This document shows positions 11,554 through 23,760 of a stretch of 64,000 nucleotides of DNA, piece after piece. Each line of letters begins with the position of its first letter. The first letter of the stretch is position 1. The DNA is from Isoetes taiwanensis (Eukaryota > Streptophyta > Lycopodiopsida > Isoetales > Isoetaceae): assembly GCA_021234155.1 (NCBI GenBank), contig JAJEKV010000277.1, positions 186,001 to 250,000 of the forward strand. Direction: 5' to 3'. The notes beneath the pieces are model-generated. The model saw only the letters and a program-made list of their open reading frames with translations. It had not been told where the DNA came from and did no database searches. A program made the translations under genes and the position numbers.

Positions 11554-12836
11554 GTAGGAGAACCCTAACTTGCCCATTTTCGTTTCTAGGGGTTTTTAGA
11601 ACTCTCGTTTTTGGCTGCCTCAAGCAGCCAAAACCGCCCTCAGAACTTCTGCTGAGAGGATTGCAGCGTTAGTTTCCCTTGATTCAAGCGTTTGCCAGGA
11701 TGGTCGAGCTCAGTCGGGGAGGAGGAACTCAAGGATCGGGGTATTTAGGCAATTTAGTAGTCTAAACCCCATTTCAGACCATCGAATCCAGATCGGTGGG
11801 TTTAGCCTCTTAAATTGCCCATAGCAGCTCCCTCTAGATCTCTAGATGTGATTCTAACTAAAGAACCTAACTCTATGATGTAGATTAGATCTAGTTCTTT
11901 AGTTCTACGTGAATATATGTATGATGTATCTCTATGAACTCCTTGTATTGGGAAGGGGGTAGAGACCTAAAGCTTTGTAGTTGATGCTCCTAGAGTAGCC
12001 TCTCTAGCACACTTTGTAGATGCGGCTTTGTGCACAAGAGCCACACCGGGTTGTGGGTGAAGGGGCCGACCGCTCATAAGGAGATTCGTGTTGACTCTTG
12101 AGCCCATCCCTATGGTGTGTTAGTCTTCAGGGGGATCATTGTGACTAGGTCTAATGGCTTGCCAGCTGCGTGTGGGCAAGGCATGGGCTCCACACTCGTG
12201 AGGTAGTGGATATGACCTTCCATTGAGTTCAAGTCGAATACCGCAAAGTGGCCCTCTAGTCACCTTGAATTGACATGTAGATCACGGAGGGAGTGATCCC
12301 TACACCCCATCTCGGGCGGGGAGATGAAACCAGGGAATAGCCCTTGGCTATACATCCGTGAGACTCTGATCCAGTCCCAACACTTTTCAGCCTACTACGC
12401 AAAGTGTGTGCGGGAGGGGCGGATGGGTGGACAACCCTAAGCCATGTTCTTATGCCCGACCAAATCCATTGCCATGAATTGCATGCGCAATGAACTTTGG
12501 AGACCCAAGCCGTCGATCCTCCCTTTGAGTCCGAGCCTTAGGTAGGATTTCCTCTATGCATTGTCTTTGATCATTGTCTTTTTCGGATGTGATGTGCCAC
12601 CCGGAAAGGGTGGGTATATATGTTGCTCTTATATCTTGACATGTATGTTTACGCGCTTCCCCATGACTAGGTAGGCCACGAGGGAGGCGGGTACAATGAC
12701 CCTTTCACTCTTCCCTTTGGAACCGTCCACGGTTGCGGTGTTATGTGAAGGGCCCCTGTATCGGCATGGAGCCGGTATGGGGAAGAACTCTGTTTGTATA
12801 CCGGTGGAGTGCAAGTATGCAGTAGGGGCGTCCGGA

Positions 12837-12847
12837 TGGTATCGAGC
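12837..12847 (+). other. Primer-binding site (tRNA-Met type)
   Basis: TGGTATCGAGC directly follows the 5' LTR and differs by one missing base from the common plant TGGTATCAGAGC, complementary to the initiator-Met tRNA 3' end. Confidence 0.8.
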
Positions 12848-12897
12848 AATGTTCTTGGAGACCAAGAGCAAAGCACTGACCATGCTCCCAGTAGTAC

Positions 12898-12952
12898 TAA
12901 CTTGATAGGATCCTCAAACCTCCCACTAACTTGATAGGATCCTCAAACCTCG
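12898..12952. repeat. 28-bp tandem duplication
   Basis: CTAACTTGATAGGATCCTCA followed by AACCTC occurs twice in succession (from 12,898 and from 12,926), in the untranslated leader just after the primer site. Confidence 0.85.
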
Positions 12953-13059
12953 AGTAGCGGGAAATTTTTTTCCTGGGGTAGAGCTAGTAATTATCTAAAG
13001 ATTAGGATAATTAGAGAACATAGGCACTTAAGAGATCCTACTAAATTTCAGGCACTCTT

Positions 13060-14160
13060 GGCCAATGACTCCAAGAGTGCGCCAGGAGCATGTTAGGTTC
13101 AGACCTAATGGCCCTCTCGCGCACTCTTAGAGTAGTCACCCCATATGAACCCTAGAACTTGGCCTTAGGAACTCCAAATGGTAAAATAAAAGATGAAATC
13201 CCAATCAAAAAGCTTCGAAATAGCTAGAATTATATATTTAAAACATCGAAAAACATTAAAAGTACAAGTCACTTTTGGAACAATGACTCCAAAGTGCGCG
13301 AAGTATAGTTAGGTCCCAACTAACCCCTCCTCAGCGCCTCTTAGAGTCATCCCTAAAAGTGACCTCAAAAATTGATCATAACTTACTCAAATGGTAAAGG
13401 TAATAATAGAATCTTGTTTATAATGATTAAATTAGTGGGAAAGCATGTTAAATTGTGTAAATTGGATAAGTTTAGGAGGAAAGGGACAACACCTCTAAGG
13501 GTTGCCCGAGAACATAGTTAGGTCTGGACCCCTGGCACCCTCCCCTGCGCATGCTTAGAGGGGTTCGAGAGAAAAATAGTTGAAGAAGACCTAGCCGATT
13601 CGAGATATGGAGGATTTCATCAACAAACCAAGAAATTAAGCAAGGCGAGAGATGGAGGTCGTGCAACACTTGAAGACTCATTGGCGTAACGCTCCCATAA
13701 AAAGACACCGAGACATGAGACTGGCCGAAGTACATCAAGAGGACAGATAAATAGAACCAAGTCTTTTTTTTTGTAACTACTTGAGGTTTATATGTGATGT
13801 ATGAAAATTCCCGAATAATAAAGATATATAGTCGTTTAAAATGTGTATTCATTAGGCGATTATGGAGCCGTCGATATTTTGACCAGCGACTCCCAAGAAG
13901 TCTTGAGCATAGTTAGGTCCCAACGACACCCCCTCGCGCACTCTTAGAGTCATCCCCAAGCGGGGCCTTGATTAGCCCTACTTGCTCCCAAGCGTAGTAA
14001 TAAACAAAAGAAACTTGCATCTAGGAAGAAAAACTAATAGGAATTTACCCCTCCCGGTAGTTCTTGGCATCCATTAGGGGTGAGATAGGCCAATGACTCA
14101 AGTGCGAGAGGCCACTTAGGTCCCAACCTAACACCCCCCTGCGCACTCTTAGAGGCGTCC
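13060..14160. repeat. Five dispersed copies of a nested hairpin motif
   Basis: Five copies, at about 13,066-13,139, 13,284-13,353, 13,484-13,568, 13,888-13,957 and 14,094-14,153. Each has a left arm like GACTCCAAGAGTGCGC, a centre TTAGGT-CC/TCAG-ACCTAA (GTTAGGTCCCAAC in others), and a right arm GCGCACTCTTAGAGT. The two outer arms are reverse complements with one mismatch in copy 1, and the centre is itself palindromic, so the RNA would fold into a stem with a second stem at its tip. Intervening text is unrelated or only loosely similar. Copies lie in the retrotransposon's 5' leader. Confidence 0.75.
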
Positions 14161-17100
14161 AATTTTTCAAAACCCCATAACTTGAGCTACTGAGCTCCAA
14201 ATCGCTTGAAATTTGTTGCAATAGGACCGTTAGACGCCTAGAATCCATTTATGACCTCAAATTAGGCTAGAAATGTCAAACTTTAGCTCAAAATGACCAA
14301 AATTGCTCAAACCCTTGAATTGTTTTTCCAAACTATGGTTTGTTTGTAAATAGAAGCATACCCCATTAGTACCACAAGTATTGCTCTCGACCCCAAAGCT
14401 GATGCCTTACTCAAAGGTAGAAGTGCCCAAGAACACCCCTTTGTTATAGTCATCTAAACCTCAAAGATAGCAACTGAAGTCCAACTATTTGGTACATCAC
14501 CTCTACTCATGCCAAAAGCATAAACATTGACCTAATTTTGTGTCCTTCTAATAGAGTTTGACCTATCAAACGCCACATTCACACTCCCTATTGCCGGGAT
14601 ACCTAGAAAGGAGCTAGAGTCTAGAGCTGCCCAAGTCACTCTCGTGTGTAGAGATTGGACCCCCAAACCAACTTTGCTGGGACCTTAGAGTATGCCTCAA
14701 ACATCGGGGAGGTCCCATGAAAAACAAACCCTCATTTCATGCCATACCACACGACCCTAATGTCCATAGACTTGGGGGATTAAAGAGATGTCTCCAATAA
14801 TCTTTGCTCGAGCCATCTTGCTTCTTATAGAGCCCAAAATGTTGTAGGAGAGCCCTTCAAGTAGACCCTTAGACTCTAGGATATACGAGAGTTGCTTTCG
14901 GGAAATCTGAGGGGCGAGCCACAGACGAGCGAGAGGCGCAACTTCTTGAAGACATCAAGGTCCCAGCCGATGTACAAGCAGATAAGAAGAGGAGACCAAA
15001 AAGCGGACCGAGAGGAGGAAGCACAACGACAAACACCTCAACCGACAAAGCGAGTAGAAAACGGGACACCACCGACCTATCATCAATCTCCATCAAATGG
15101 GAAGAATATTGGTAACCAACGGCATTCAAGAATGTTCTAGATGTCAACCTCCCGGCTACCACGTCCACGAAACTCACATGAAAAGAGGATCTCAACGCTT
15201 CACCAACTTCGGCCATTGAATGAGTTTCAAATGGAAGAACGCCGAGACAACAAAATACAGTACGAAGATGTTTAGGCATCGATGTCGTTAGCATCACTTG
15301 CTAGGGCCGAGGGGGCATAATCTTCCGTCGAGGAGACAACTCATGGCGATAATGAGGCGATATATAGAAACCGGAGGGAAGATCACCCACGACCTTGCAG
15401 CCCGGCTCAAAGCCGCTAACGCCAACAAAAGGAGTAACCAAGCTGGGCAACCACAAAGCACCTAAGGCTGACCAAGATGAGCCTCCGGCTCCCTTGCACC
15501 AGCAGAGAACTTTCACCGGTTCCAAAAGGTAGGAGACCATGAGAGGGAGGAGACGATATCAAGGAACATTTCCACCGAAGGGGCCTCAGACGCTGACTAG
15601 GGGCAAGACCAAGGAGGAGAATATTCTGGCTTCAAACAGAATTCCGACCCGTGAACACCTAGAAACCAAAGGAAGGGCGGTTTACTACGTCAGCCAAGGA
15701 GTGCCGGTTGAATGGTTAGGACCCAGCGCGGGCGGAGAGGCGACCTAGCTTCCAGGGGTAGAAATCATAAAGAAAGGCGATCAGAAGGAGCTACTGGGTA
15801 GTTTTTTGCAATGGAGATGACCACACTTCTGTGCACGTGAGAGCCACCCTGAATGAAGCAAAAGCCCAAGCGCGGGGCTTCGCAGACTCGGGGAATTCAA
15901 CTGCGGGGAATGACAATGCCCCGCCACCACCCGCATCTCGAGGCCGAAGACATTCAAGAATGCCCTCACCGAACAGCCGCAAAGTGACCCTACTCAAGCC
16001 TCGATCAATGGCACCAAGAATCCGGCAATCTTGCAACAATACCGCATGTAGGGGGCGTGGAGCGGTTACCGCGCATTCTCGCGGCGAACATACACAACAA
16101 GGAGGAGCATCTTTTTTCAGGGATCACATCGACGCGACACTCTTCGCGAACTTGAGGTGATCAGCTCGGATCAGACATAAAAGCTCAAAAATAGTAGCAA
16201 AGCATCTCAAAGGAATCCGAGTCAACCACGAGCGAAGAAGATGCAAACAAAAGCCGAAGAATCAAATCACGATAGGAGGAAGGGAAAACCTGGGAGGAGT
16301 ATAAATAATTAGGTAGATCTTCGTAGTTGTTTTGCAAAAAGTGGATGAATTAAAATCTCAATGTAAAATTATATGTCTATTGTATATCTAGGATGTCCAC
16401 ATATATAGTGGAGAAACATGGGTTTAAAGTCATGTTTTCTGATTTAAGCAGATCGGGGAAGCTCCTTCACCGACTACCAAAGGAGGAAGCAAGGAGGCAC
16501 AACTATAGCCCAAGATCAAAATGGAAGAGCAACTTCGAGGGAGAAAAGCCACGAGGCCAAGCAAACCTTCAACTCCAAACGCCAGGAAATGCCCTCTGCG
16601 AGACTGCTACCACCCAATGTTAGGAATAAGAGACAACACCGATCCAGGTCAAGATCATCAACGCTGCACCCAGGACATACGTGAGGGCGCGAACACTACC
16701 TCTTGTAGCGTGTGACTTGAAAGCTATGACAGCTGAGTGATGCCTCAACAATGGAAGGAGGAACATGCGACATCAAGCGAGCCAACTAAAGAAGGCAACA
16801 TCTCGACGACCATAATCACCTTGTGGTAATATAGGGTGATGCGCTGTAACCCGTGTATTAGATGGAGATGCACTTACCCATTTAAAGGCAATCATGAGGA
16901 GACATGCCTCCAACAACTGGGACGGGGCTTCCGTCCGGTACTCCTACCGATAATTAGAAGAGAAAAGCCGACCATATCTCCGGACATGTGGCACGTCAAA
17001 CGCGCCCAAGGTAGAAGCATTCGACACCATGCTGACAAAGGATACCTGAAGCACCTTCGGAAAAGAGAGTTCAAGATAATAGCCAAGCTATTCAACGCAT

Positions 17101-20100
17101 AAAGAGTATATCTAAGGCGGTGTAACTTCAACTCAAGGGGTCAAGTTGCAGTGAGTATAAAGGATCCATCATCCCGACAATATAGCCGAGGGGAGGAGAG
17201 CCATGATGCCTTACTTGCCGAGACCGACATGCATAGAGGGACAAAGGTCGAGGAACTCAAAGTTGAGAAGTCCAAGTAACCGACTTCTTCCACGAGCTCC
17301 CTGTAGAGGCAATGGAGGACCAAAATCAAGAGCACAATCAAAGCCACGGAGGGTACCTCAAGGCAAGAAGGCGGCGCAGCACTTTGGAGCGTGATAGCGT
17401 CAAACCATCGTCGAGGGATCAAACGGTGAAGTTTGGGCTTCGATGGAGAACTAACTAGGTGAGGTTGAAGCGATGACTTGCACGCTGTCTTGCATGCAAC
17501 TTGGTGAAGACAAGGATGAACGATTCAAGAACAAGCTAGAAGAGAACAACTCGAGGAGTATAGCCAAAGGAAGTCAGCGCCGCGACCTCAAGAGGCGCCT
17601 CAAATAGCTTCCAAGTATCATGAAGGGGAAAACAATTACAAAATGAGAAACGAATCGGGAGGGGCAAATGTCGAAAGCATCAACCAACACACCTTTAGTT
17701 AGAATGTGATGCAAAGCGTGTTGTGCCATAGCCGACAAAATGGGAGGAGGCCCAAGTATATCAACAAGTTACCGGTGGTGGCGATACAAATAGGAGGATA
17801 TAGATCGTCAACACCATGCCACGGGGAAGGAACACCGATGACATTACCAGGGTAGGTGTACCTTTCAAACGGAGGCACAAAGGGGACAATAGCTCTATTA
17901 GTAATTGTAATTATGTAAGCTATATATAGTTCCTTGTTATTTCTTCCCTCCATAAGCGTAACAAATCAAGCGAAGAGATGTCAGCCAATTTGCGGGTGAA
18001 GCAATCAACACCTTCAACACTCTTGAACCTTAGCGATAGCGACAAAGAGGACTTCGATGTATGGGGGCGTCGATGGAGTCGAGGAAACAATATGGGATAT
18101 AGAGTCATCCTTTAGTTTGCCAAGACAAGAGTTCAAGATGAAAGATCTTTTCCTTGGCCACCTTGGGGCTTTGAAAAGCGGCATGGAAGATTTCAAAGTG
18201 ACCAACTACACCATCAAAGACCAGCAAGGAGGCTTCTAAGCGAACAAAGTCAACCTCTACATCAAAGAGGAGCCCAGCGTCAGGAGGCTGAAGTATCGGC
18301 GACTTCGGAGGGAAGAGCGTTGCCTTGCTTCAAAGGCGAACCAGCCCGGATGAGCTTCTAGCAAGCTCAAAGATCTAAGGCCATGGGGCCTAGTAGGTTA
18401 AATGTATGGATGGTAACATCCATATTGGGATAGAAAGGCAATTCGGATATTCGTTGAAAGGATTGCCCAATTGGGAAAGGAGACGATAGGAGTAACTAAA
18501 ATTATACCACGATTGTTACCGGACATCCAGCGTATTGAAACCACTTGGTGAGATTGATCTCCTCGCTAAGAAGGAATCATTACTAGGATAATTGTTGACC
18601 ATGTATAAATCTAGTACCTCCAAAGAATAATCCAACCGAAAGAAAAAGTAATCTAACAAGTCCAAGCCAACTTTTATTACGATGACATCAATTGATTAAG
18701 TAGGAATATTCCAAGAGCTAAATAACTAAGAAAAGGGGAATCTCTAGAATATAAAAGAATAATATATGTAAAGGTACATCTAAAATAAGAATTATAGTAA
18801 TCAAATAGTCTTTTTTGAGACAAAAGGAATTGTCATGATGACAAAACCTTGTGGTTTAGAATCGTTCTAACTAAGTAGGTAACCCATCTTGAAATAAGAA
18901 GCGTATAACCTCTTAAGGGGAGAATAGATATGACGTTGTGTACAACGTCATTGAAAGGGTCAGGACCAATTTCTTTTGAAGAAAGTGGGAGGGCTCAATC
19001 TTATGATTGAGCGTACTTGTATCAATTAATGAGCCGTAGAATAGAGTTCACTCCAACAATGGCGAAGCGAATAAAGATCGAAAATAGATAGATACCTTAG
19101 GCTCCGGGAGGCCTTCAACGATGGAGACCGGCGTAGTAGCTAACTACACCAATGAAGTGGAGCAAAACTATGGGAGCAATGCAGCGACCAAGTCATCTCC
19201 AAAGTACTCAGCCTTGACTCAATGGGTGGATGCGTTCTAGCCTTAGGTAAAGGTGTGCGCATGTATTATAAGCTTTAATGTGTCTTATTGATAAGTTAAA
19301 TATAGATCCTAATAAGCATAGAAATTGTTGCATGTATATGTATCATGTGGAAATAAGTTAAATAACAACGATAATGTGAGGTAGGTATGTTAATTGATCC
19401 TTCGCAGGGGCCTTAATTCCTTCAAGGATAGCTATATGACCCGGGATCCATATAAATATAGATAGAAAATAGAATTCGGATATACTTTTAAGTATATCTT
19501 GGGATATATTTCCAAAGGGTAACGCAGGACCCAAGGAAGAGAATAAAGAAGCACATCTAATTCTTGTGTATGATAATTAAAACCTTGTCTATGTAACAAT
19601 AGGTCGGAAGTAGGGTTATTGTTTAAATAATGTTGATCTAAAAGTCGTTAAATATTGCAAAGCTTAGAGTAAATTTAATTGTACTATGGAGTAATATATC
19701 CAATACTATGATAATGTTAATTCATAAATATTACCTTAGAGGTAATTATGTTAATCCACATGCATTAAAGGGGCGGAAAAAAAAATTGGCTCAAGGGCAT
19801 GTCGCATTTGTGTTTTTAGATTAGTTTCATGTGTAGTTAAGATTAATCTGCGCATGCAACCTATGCTTGGTATGGATTGCATGCGTTTATTACGATGATG
19901 AGACCCTACTTCGGTGATCTCTAGGGCGGTGTAATGTCAATGTAGGCATGACCCGTTTTAGCTGGACAGTGGAAGGTAGATTAGAAAGTCTATACATCCC
20001 ACGAAGTAGATGACCTCGAGAGAAAGGAGGTCATTAAGGAATGCATTGATAGGAAAGGCACCTTTAGCCCCATATATGCTTTGATAGGAGGAATCTATCC

Positions 20101-20360
20101 TTCACGCCCCCACGGGGAAGGATATCCTCCATTTGGGCAACTAGAGGTGTAGGCATGAGCGGCATATAGGCATATAGGCTGTCTCCCACGCCATAATGGA
20201 AGATCCACCTCTTCCTCACGCGGGAGATTAGCCATGCATCCATGTAGATAGGTGGGTGGTCACCATATAACCAAAATTTTTGTAATAATTAATAATAGGT
20301 AGTGTCGACCTGGCAGCCAATAGAGCGCCCCGGGAGGGCAAGGAGGTCGAACCGATGAAA
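14160..20360. other. Retrotransposon interior without recognisable genes
   Basis: Contains only ORFs below 145 codons on both strands (for example plus 15,831-16,160 and 14,892-15,140), many Arg/Pro/Gly-rich, none with a motif I recognise. I looked for knuckle CxxC, protease DTGA-like, RT YxDD/FxDD and integrase HHCC/SDNG patterns and saw none. Base composition shifts: about 14.8-18.4 kb is GC- and CpG-richer, while 18.4-20.9 kb is AT-rich. Confidence 0.5.
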
Positions 20361-20365
20361 GGCTT

Positions 20366-20760
20366 GCAACACAAAATTTTGTTATAATGTGTTGCAAGGG
20401 ATGAAGGGTACCTTAGAAGTGTAAATTTTGTATGAAATTGATAAACTTTGATAAACTTAAATGTTGTATTAAGTAAGGTTAATAATTACCTTCATGGATT
20501 AAGTTATGATGTGATAAGTTAATAGGATAACGAAAATAGTAATGTCTTAAACATTACCTTAGAGTAATTCTAATAATTAAGATAGTAAGTATGTAATTAT
20601 AGATATTGTAAAATTAATGCGAGGATTTTAAGGTCTGAAGACCGCAACACAAATTTTGTTGGAATGTGTTTGCAAGGAATGAAGAGTACCTTAAATAATA
20701 ATTGTATATGAAAGTGTTAAATTGTGATAAACTAAATGTTGTGATAATAGAAACTAATAA
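20366..20760. repeat. Two ~115-bp diverged direct repeats upstream of the PPT
   Basis: GCAACACAAAATTTTGTTATAATGTGTT-GCAAGG-ATGAAG-GTACCTTA at about 20,367-20,480 is echoed by GCAACACAAATTTTGTTGGAATGTGTTTGCAAGGAATGAAGAGTACC at about 20,643-20,760, each followed by TTGATAAACTTAAATGTTGT-type text. The CAAAATTTTG core is palindromic. Confidence 0.75.
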
Positions 20761-20968
20761 GTACCTTATTTTAGTAGAAGTTACGGTAATTGACAACTTA
20801 TTTTGATAATGTAATGGCGTAATAATGATTTAAAAAATATTATCTTAACGTAATCGTAATAAATGTGTAAGTATTATAGTAGTATATCGTATGCATCGGG
20901 TTGATTGCAAAAGTTAGGAAGATTCCAAGGTGGGGAGAACCCACGATGTCGCGGGACAAAGATCATTT

Positions 20969-20982
20969 CAAGGTGGGGGAGA
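20969..20982 (+). other. Polypurine tract
   Basis: CAAGGTGGGGGAGA abuts the 3' LTR start ATGTGGCG. This form is typical of plant Ty3/gypsy elements and primes plus-strand synthesis. Confidence 0.8.
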
Positions 20983-22674
20983 ATGTGGCGTTTCAAAGAC
21001 AAAGATAATGCTCCCGGGACGTATATTATGCTCGCCATCGCCAGCGATACACGCCACCCGACCGACGCGGTAATGCCAACGCAGCCAAGTGGGTAGCCCC
21101 TAGGGGCAACTTGCTAAGAATGTGCATTAGTATTAATGTGCACATTTTCAATGTACACATTAATGTGGCACACATTTCCATGTGGCCACTTGATGCCAAG
21201 TGGGCCATACCCATAGGTGCAAATTAATGTGCACATTTTCCAATGTACACATTCATTAATGCACACATTTCCATGTGAGCACATTTGGGTGCACACATTT
21301 CCATGTGGGCACATTTGGCCACCTAGCCCTTAAAGGCAAGTGGGCCCTTTTCCCAATTATCCCACATGCCTAAGGGATAATTGGAAACCCTAGCCAACCC
21401 CCCTTGTCTATTTAAGTAGGAGAACCCTAACTTGCCCATTTTCGTTTCTAGGGTTTTAGAACTCGTTTTGGCTGCCTCAACACCCAAAACCGCCCCCGAC
21501 TCTGCCCCGAGAGGATTGCAACGTTAGTTTCCCTTGATTCAAGCGTTTTTCCAGGATGGTCGGTGCCGAGTCGAGGAGGAACTCAAGGATCGTATTTAGG
21601 CAATTTAGTAGTCTAAAACCCCATTTCAGCCATCGAATCAAGAGGGTTTAGCCTCTTAAATTGCCCATAGCAGCCCTCTAGATCTCTAGATAGCGTATTC
21701 TAACTAAAGAACCCAACTCTATGATGTGGATTAGATCTAGTTCTTTAGTTCTCTCGTGTGAAGTATATGTATGATGTATCTCTATGAACTCCTTGTATTG
21801 GGAAGGGGGTAGAGACCTAAAGCTTTGTAGTTGATGCTCCTAGAGTAGCCTCTCTAGCACAATTGTAGATGCGGCCGTGCACAAGAGCCACACCAGTTGT
21901 GGGTGAAGGGGCGACCGCTCATAAGGAGATTAAGTGTACGACTCTTGAACCATCCCTATGGTGTGTTAGTCTCACGGGGATCATTGTGACTAGGTCTAAT
22001 GGCTTGCTACCAACGTGTGGGCAAAGGCATGGGCTCGACACTTTCGTGAGGTAGTGGATATGACCTTCCATTGAGTTCAAGTCGAACACGAGGCAAAGGG
22101 GCCCTCTAGTCACCTTGAGTCATGTAGATCTCTCGGAGGAGTGATCCCTACGCCCCATCCAACCGGGAGATGAAACCGAGGAATAGCCCTTTGGCTATAC
22201 ATCCGGCCGGACTCTGATCCAGTCCCAACACTTTTCAGCCTACTCGCAAAGTGTGCCGGGGAGGGCCGGATGGAGTGGACAACCCTAAGTCAGATGTTCT
22301 TATGCCGCCCAAATCCATTGCCATGAATCGCCTGCGCAATGAACTGGAGACCCAAGCCGGCCAGTTCTCCCTTTGAGTCCGAGCCTTGGGTAGGATTTTC
22401 TATGCATTGTGCCGATCATTGTCTTTTGGTGATGTGATGTGTACCCATGGGTGGGTATATGTGTTGCTCTTATATACCCGACATGTATGTTTTTCACGCT
22501 TCAGCCTAGGTAGGCCACGAGGGAGACGGTACAATGACCCTTTCACTCTTCCCTTTGGAACCCGCCACGGTTGCGGTGTTATGTGAAGGGCCCCAGACGG
22601 CATGGAGCTGGTATGGGGAAGAACTCTGTTTGTATACGGTGAGTGCACCGTGATGCTAGTAGGGGACGTCACAT
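20983..22674 (+). repeat. 3' LTR
   Basis: Starts ATGTGGCGT after the polypurine tract and ends GGGGACGTCACAT, followed by target duplication TAGCC (22,675-22,679). Colinear with the 5' LTR, but with many short indels, often at CG or CCG positions. Confidence 0.9.
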
Positions 22675-23760
22675 TAGCCATCGCACAACCTTAACACCAT
22701 TGGTTCTATTGCCTAAGAACCAATAATCACACCATGCGTATTGAATATAGAGCATATTTGGTTCCATTACAGACCATTGGTTCTATTACACGTCGAAGAG
22801 GCTAATATAAGATCCCCATTACAGTGAATCATTACATCAACATGAAATCGAGAAAAACAAAAAATGATAAAAAAAGATGAGCAACCCAAAGATACGCTTC
22901 ATAAATTCTGATTCGTCCTTCTTGAATATTGCACGCTTATCGTGGTCGGTCCACATTTCGGATGCATGAATGACACCTCGTGAGCCACTAATGTTTTCCC
23001 AAAATGACTAGGCAATACCTAAAAAATAATGAAGTGAGACTTTCTAATGTTCTTGTTGAGTATAAGGTTCCGATTGTGGTACAAAAAATCGTTACCCCTC
23101 GAGAAAAATAGAACATGACCTAGCAGACAATGAAGTAAAGCTTTCTAATACTAGCCATTGCACAACATTGGTGTCTATTGCCTAAAACACAATATTCACA
23201 CCATACACAATGGTATAGATAATGTGCAATCCCGTAAGGGCAGCCAAGGCATGCAATTTTGTCTCGGTAAAGGGCTTGGCAATGCCCCATTATGAATATA
23301 GAGTATCTTTGGTTCTATTACACACCTTCAAACTAGTTTTAACAAAGGGGGTAAAAGCATGCCTGAAATTAGCTTTTGGAAGGCAAAATTGCACTGGTAC
23401 TTTTTGGCACATTCTTTCTAATGAAAATGCTTTGAATTGAAGGTCAATATTAGTCAAGATATAGTACTAGAGGCCCAAAACATTAGAGACTAATATAAAA
23501 CCATTGCCCACATTATGAATATGCAAGTTCCTAGTATCTTTGGTTCTATTACACACCCACTAGTTTTAACAAGGTAATATAAGATCTCAACAATGGTTTT
23601 ACCAAGGTAATATTAAAATCTCAACAATGCCAATTCATCATTACCCCAACAATGCAATCGAGAAAAGAAGAAAATGATGAAAAATAGAAATAACCCAAAG
23701 ATATGCTCAAACAAAAATAAACAGAAATATGGCGCGAGAAATTACCCGGTTCACAACGAG
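22675..23760. repeat. ~400-bp tandem units of the CACTA element, right part
   Basis: Continues the interrupted second unit (TAGCCATCGCACAACC), then GAGCCACTAATGTTTTCCC and TGACCTAGCAGACAATGAAG lead into a third unit at about 23,113. A partial further copy carries AACCCAAAGATATGCTC near 23,690 and TCCTTCTTGAATAGCC near 23,780. Units have drifted and contain indels. Confidence 0.7.

Larger units (their letters stand above)
11121..12834 (+). repeat. 5' LTR
   Basis: Matches 20,983-22,674 throughout, for example TGCCAAGTGGGCCATACCCA and GAACTCCTTGTATTGGGAAG. Start is degenerate (ATGGTGGCGT) and the end has decayed to AGTAGGGGCGTCC, so the right edge is placed by the primer site at 12,837. Contains a TATA-like box at 11,545 and a GTGCACATTTTCCA-type internal array. 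Confidence 0.88.
11121..22674 (+). mobile_element. LTR retrotransposon nested in the CACTA element, no recognisable pol
   Basis: Two ~1.7-kb LTRs in direct orientation bound an ~8.1-kb interior. The LTR termini form an inverted repeat: the 3' copy starts ATGTGGCGT and ends ACGTCACAT. A primer site TGGTATCGAGC follows the 5' LTR and a polypurine tract CAAGGTGGGGGAGA precedes the 3' LTR, so the element is plus-oriented. The PPT sequence resembles Ty3/gypsy elements. The interior shows no zinc knuckle, protease, reverse transcriptase, RNase H or integrase motif in any frame I read. It is either very decayed or a large non-autonomous (LARD-like) derivative. LTR copies differ by scattered substitutions and many small indels. 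Confidence 0.9.

Noticed and set aside
13060-14160. Possible CRISPR array or tRNA cluster in the hairpin repeats
   Set aside because: Spacing varies from about 200 to 400 bp, there is no cloverleaf, and the locus is inside an LTR element.
14869-16160. ORFs of 79-142 codons in the retrotransposon interior as possible gag
   Set aside because: No capsid or knuckle motif, overlapping on both strands in a GC-richer patch; no support for either strand.
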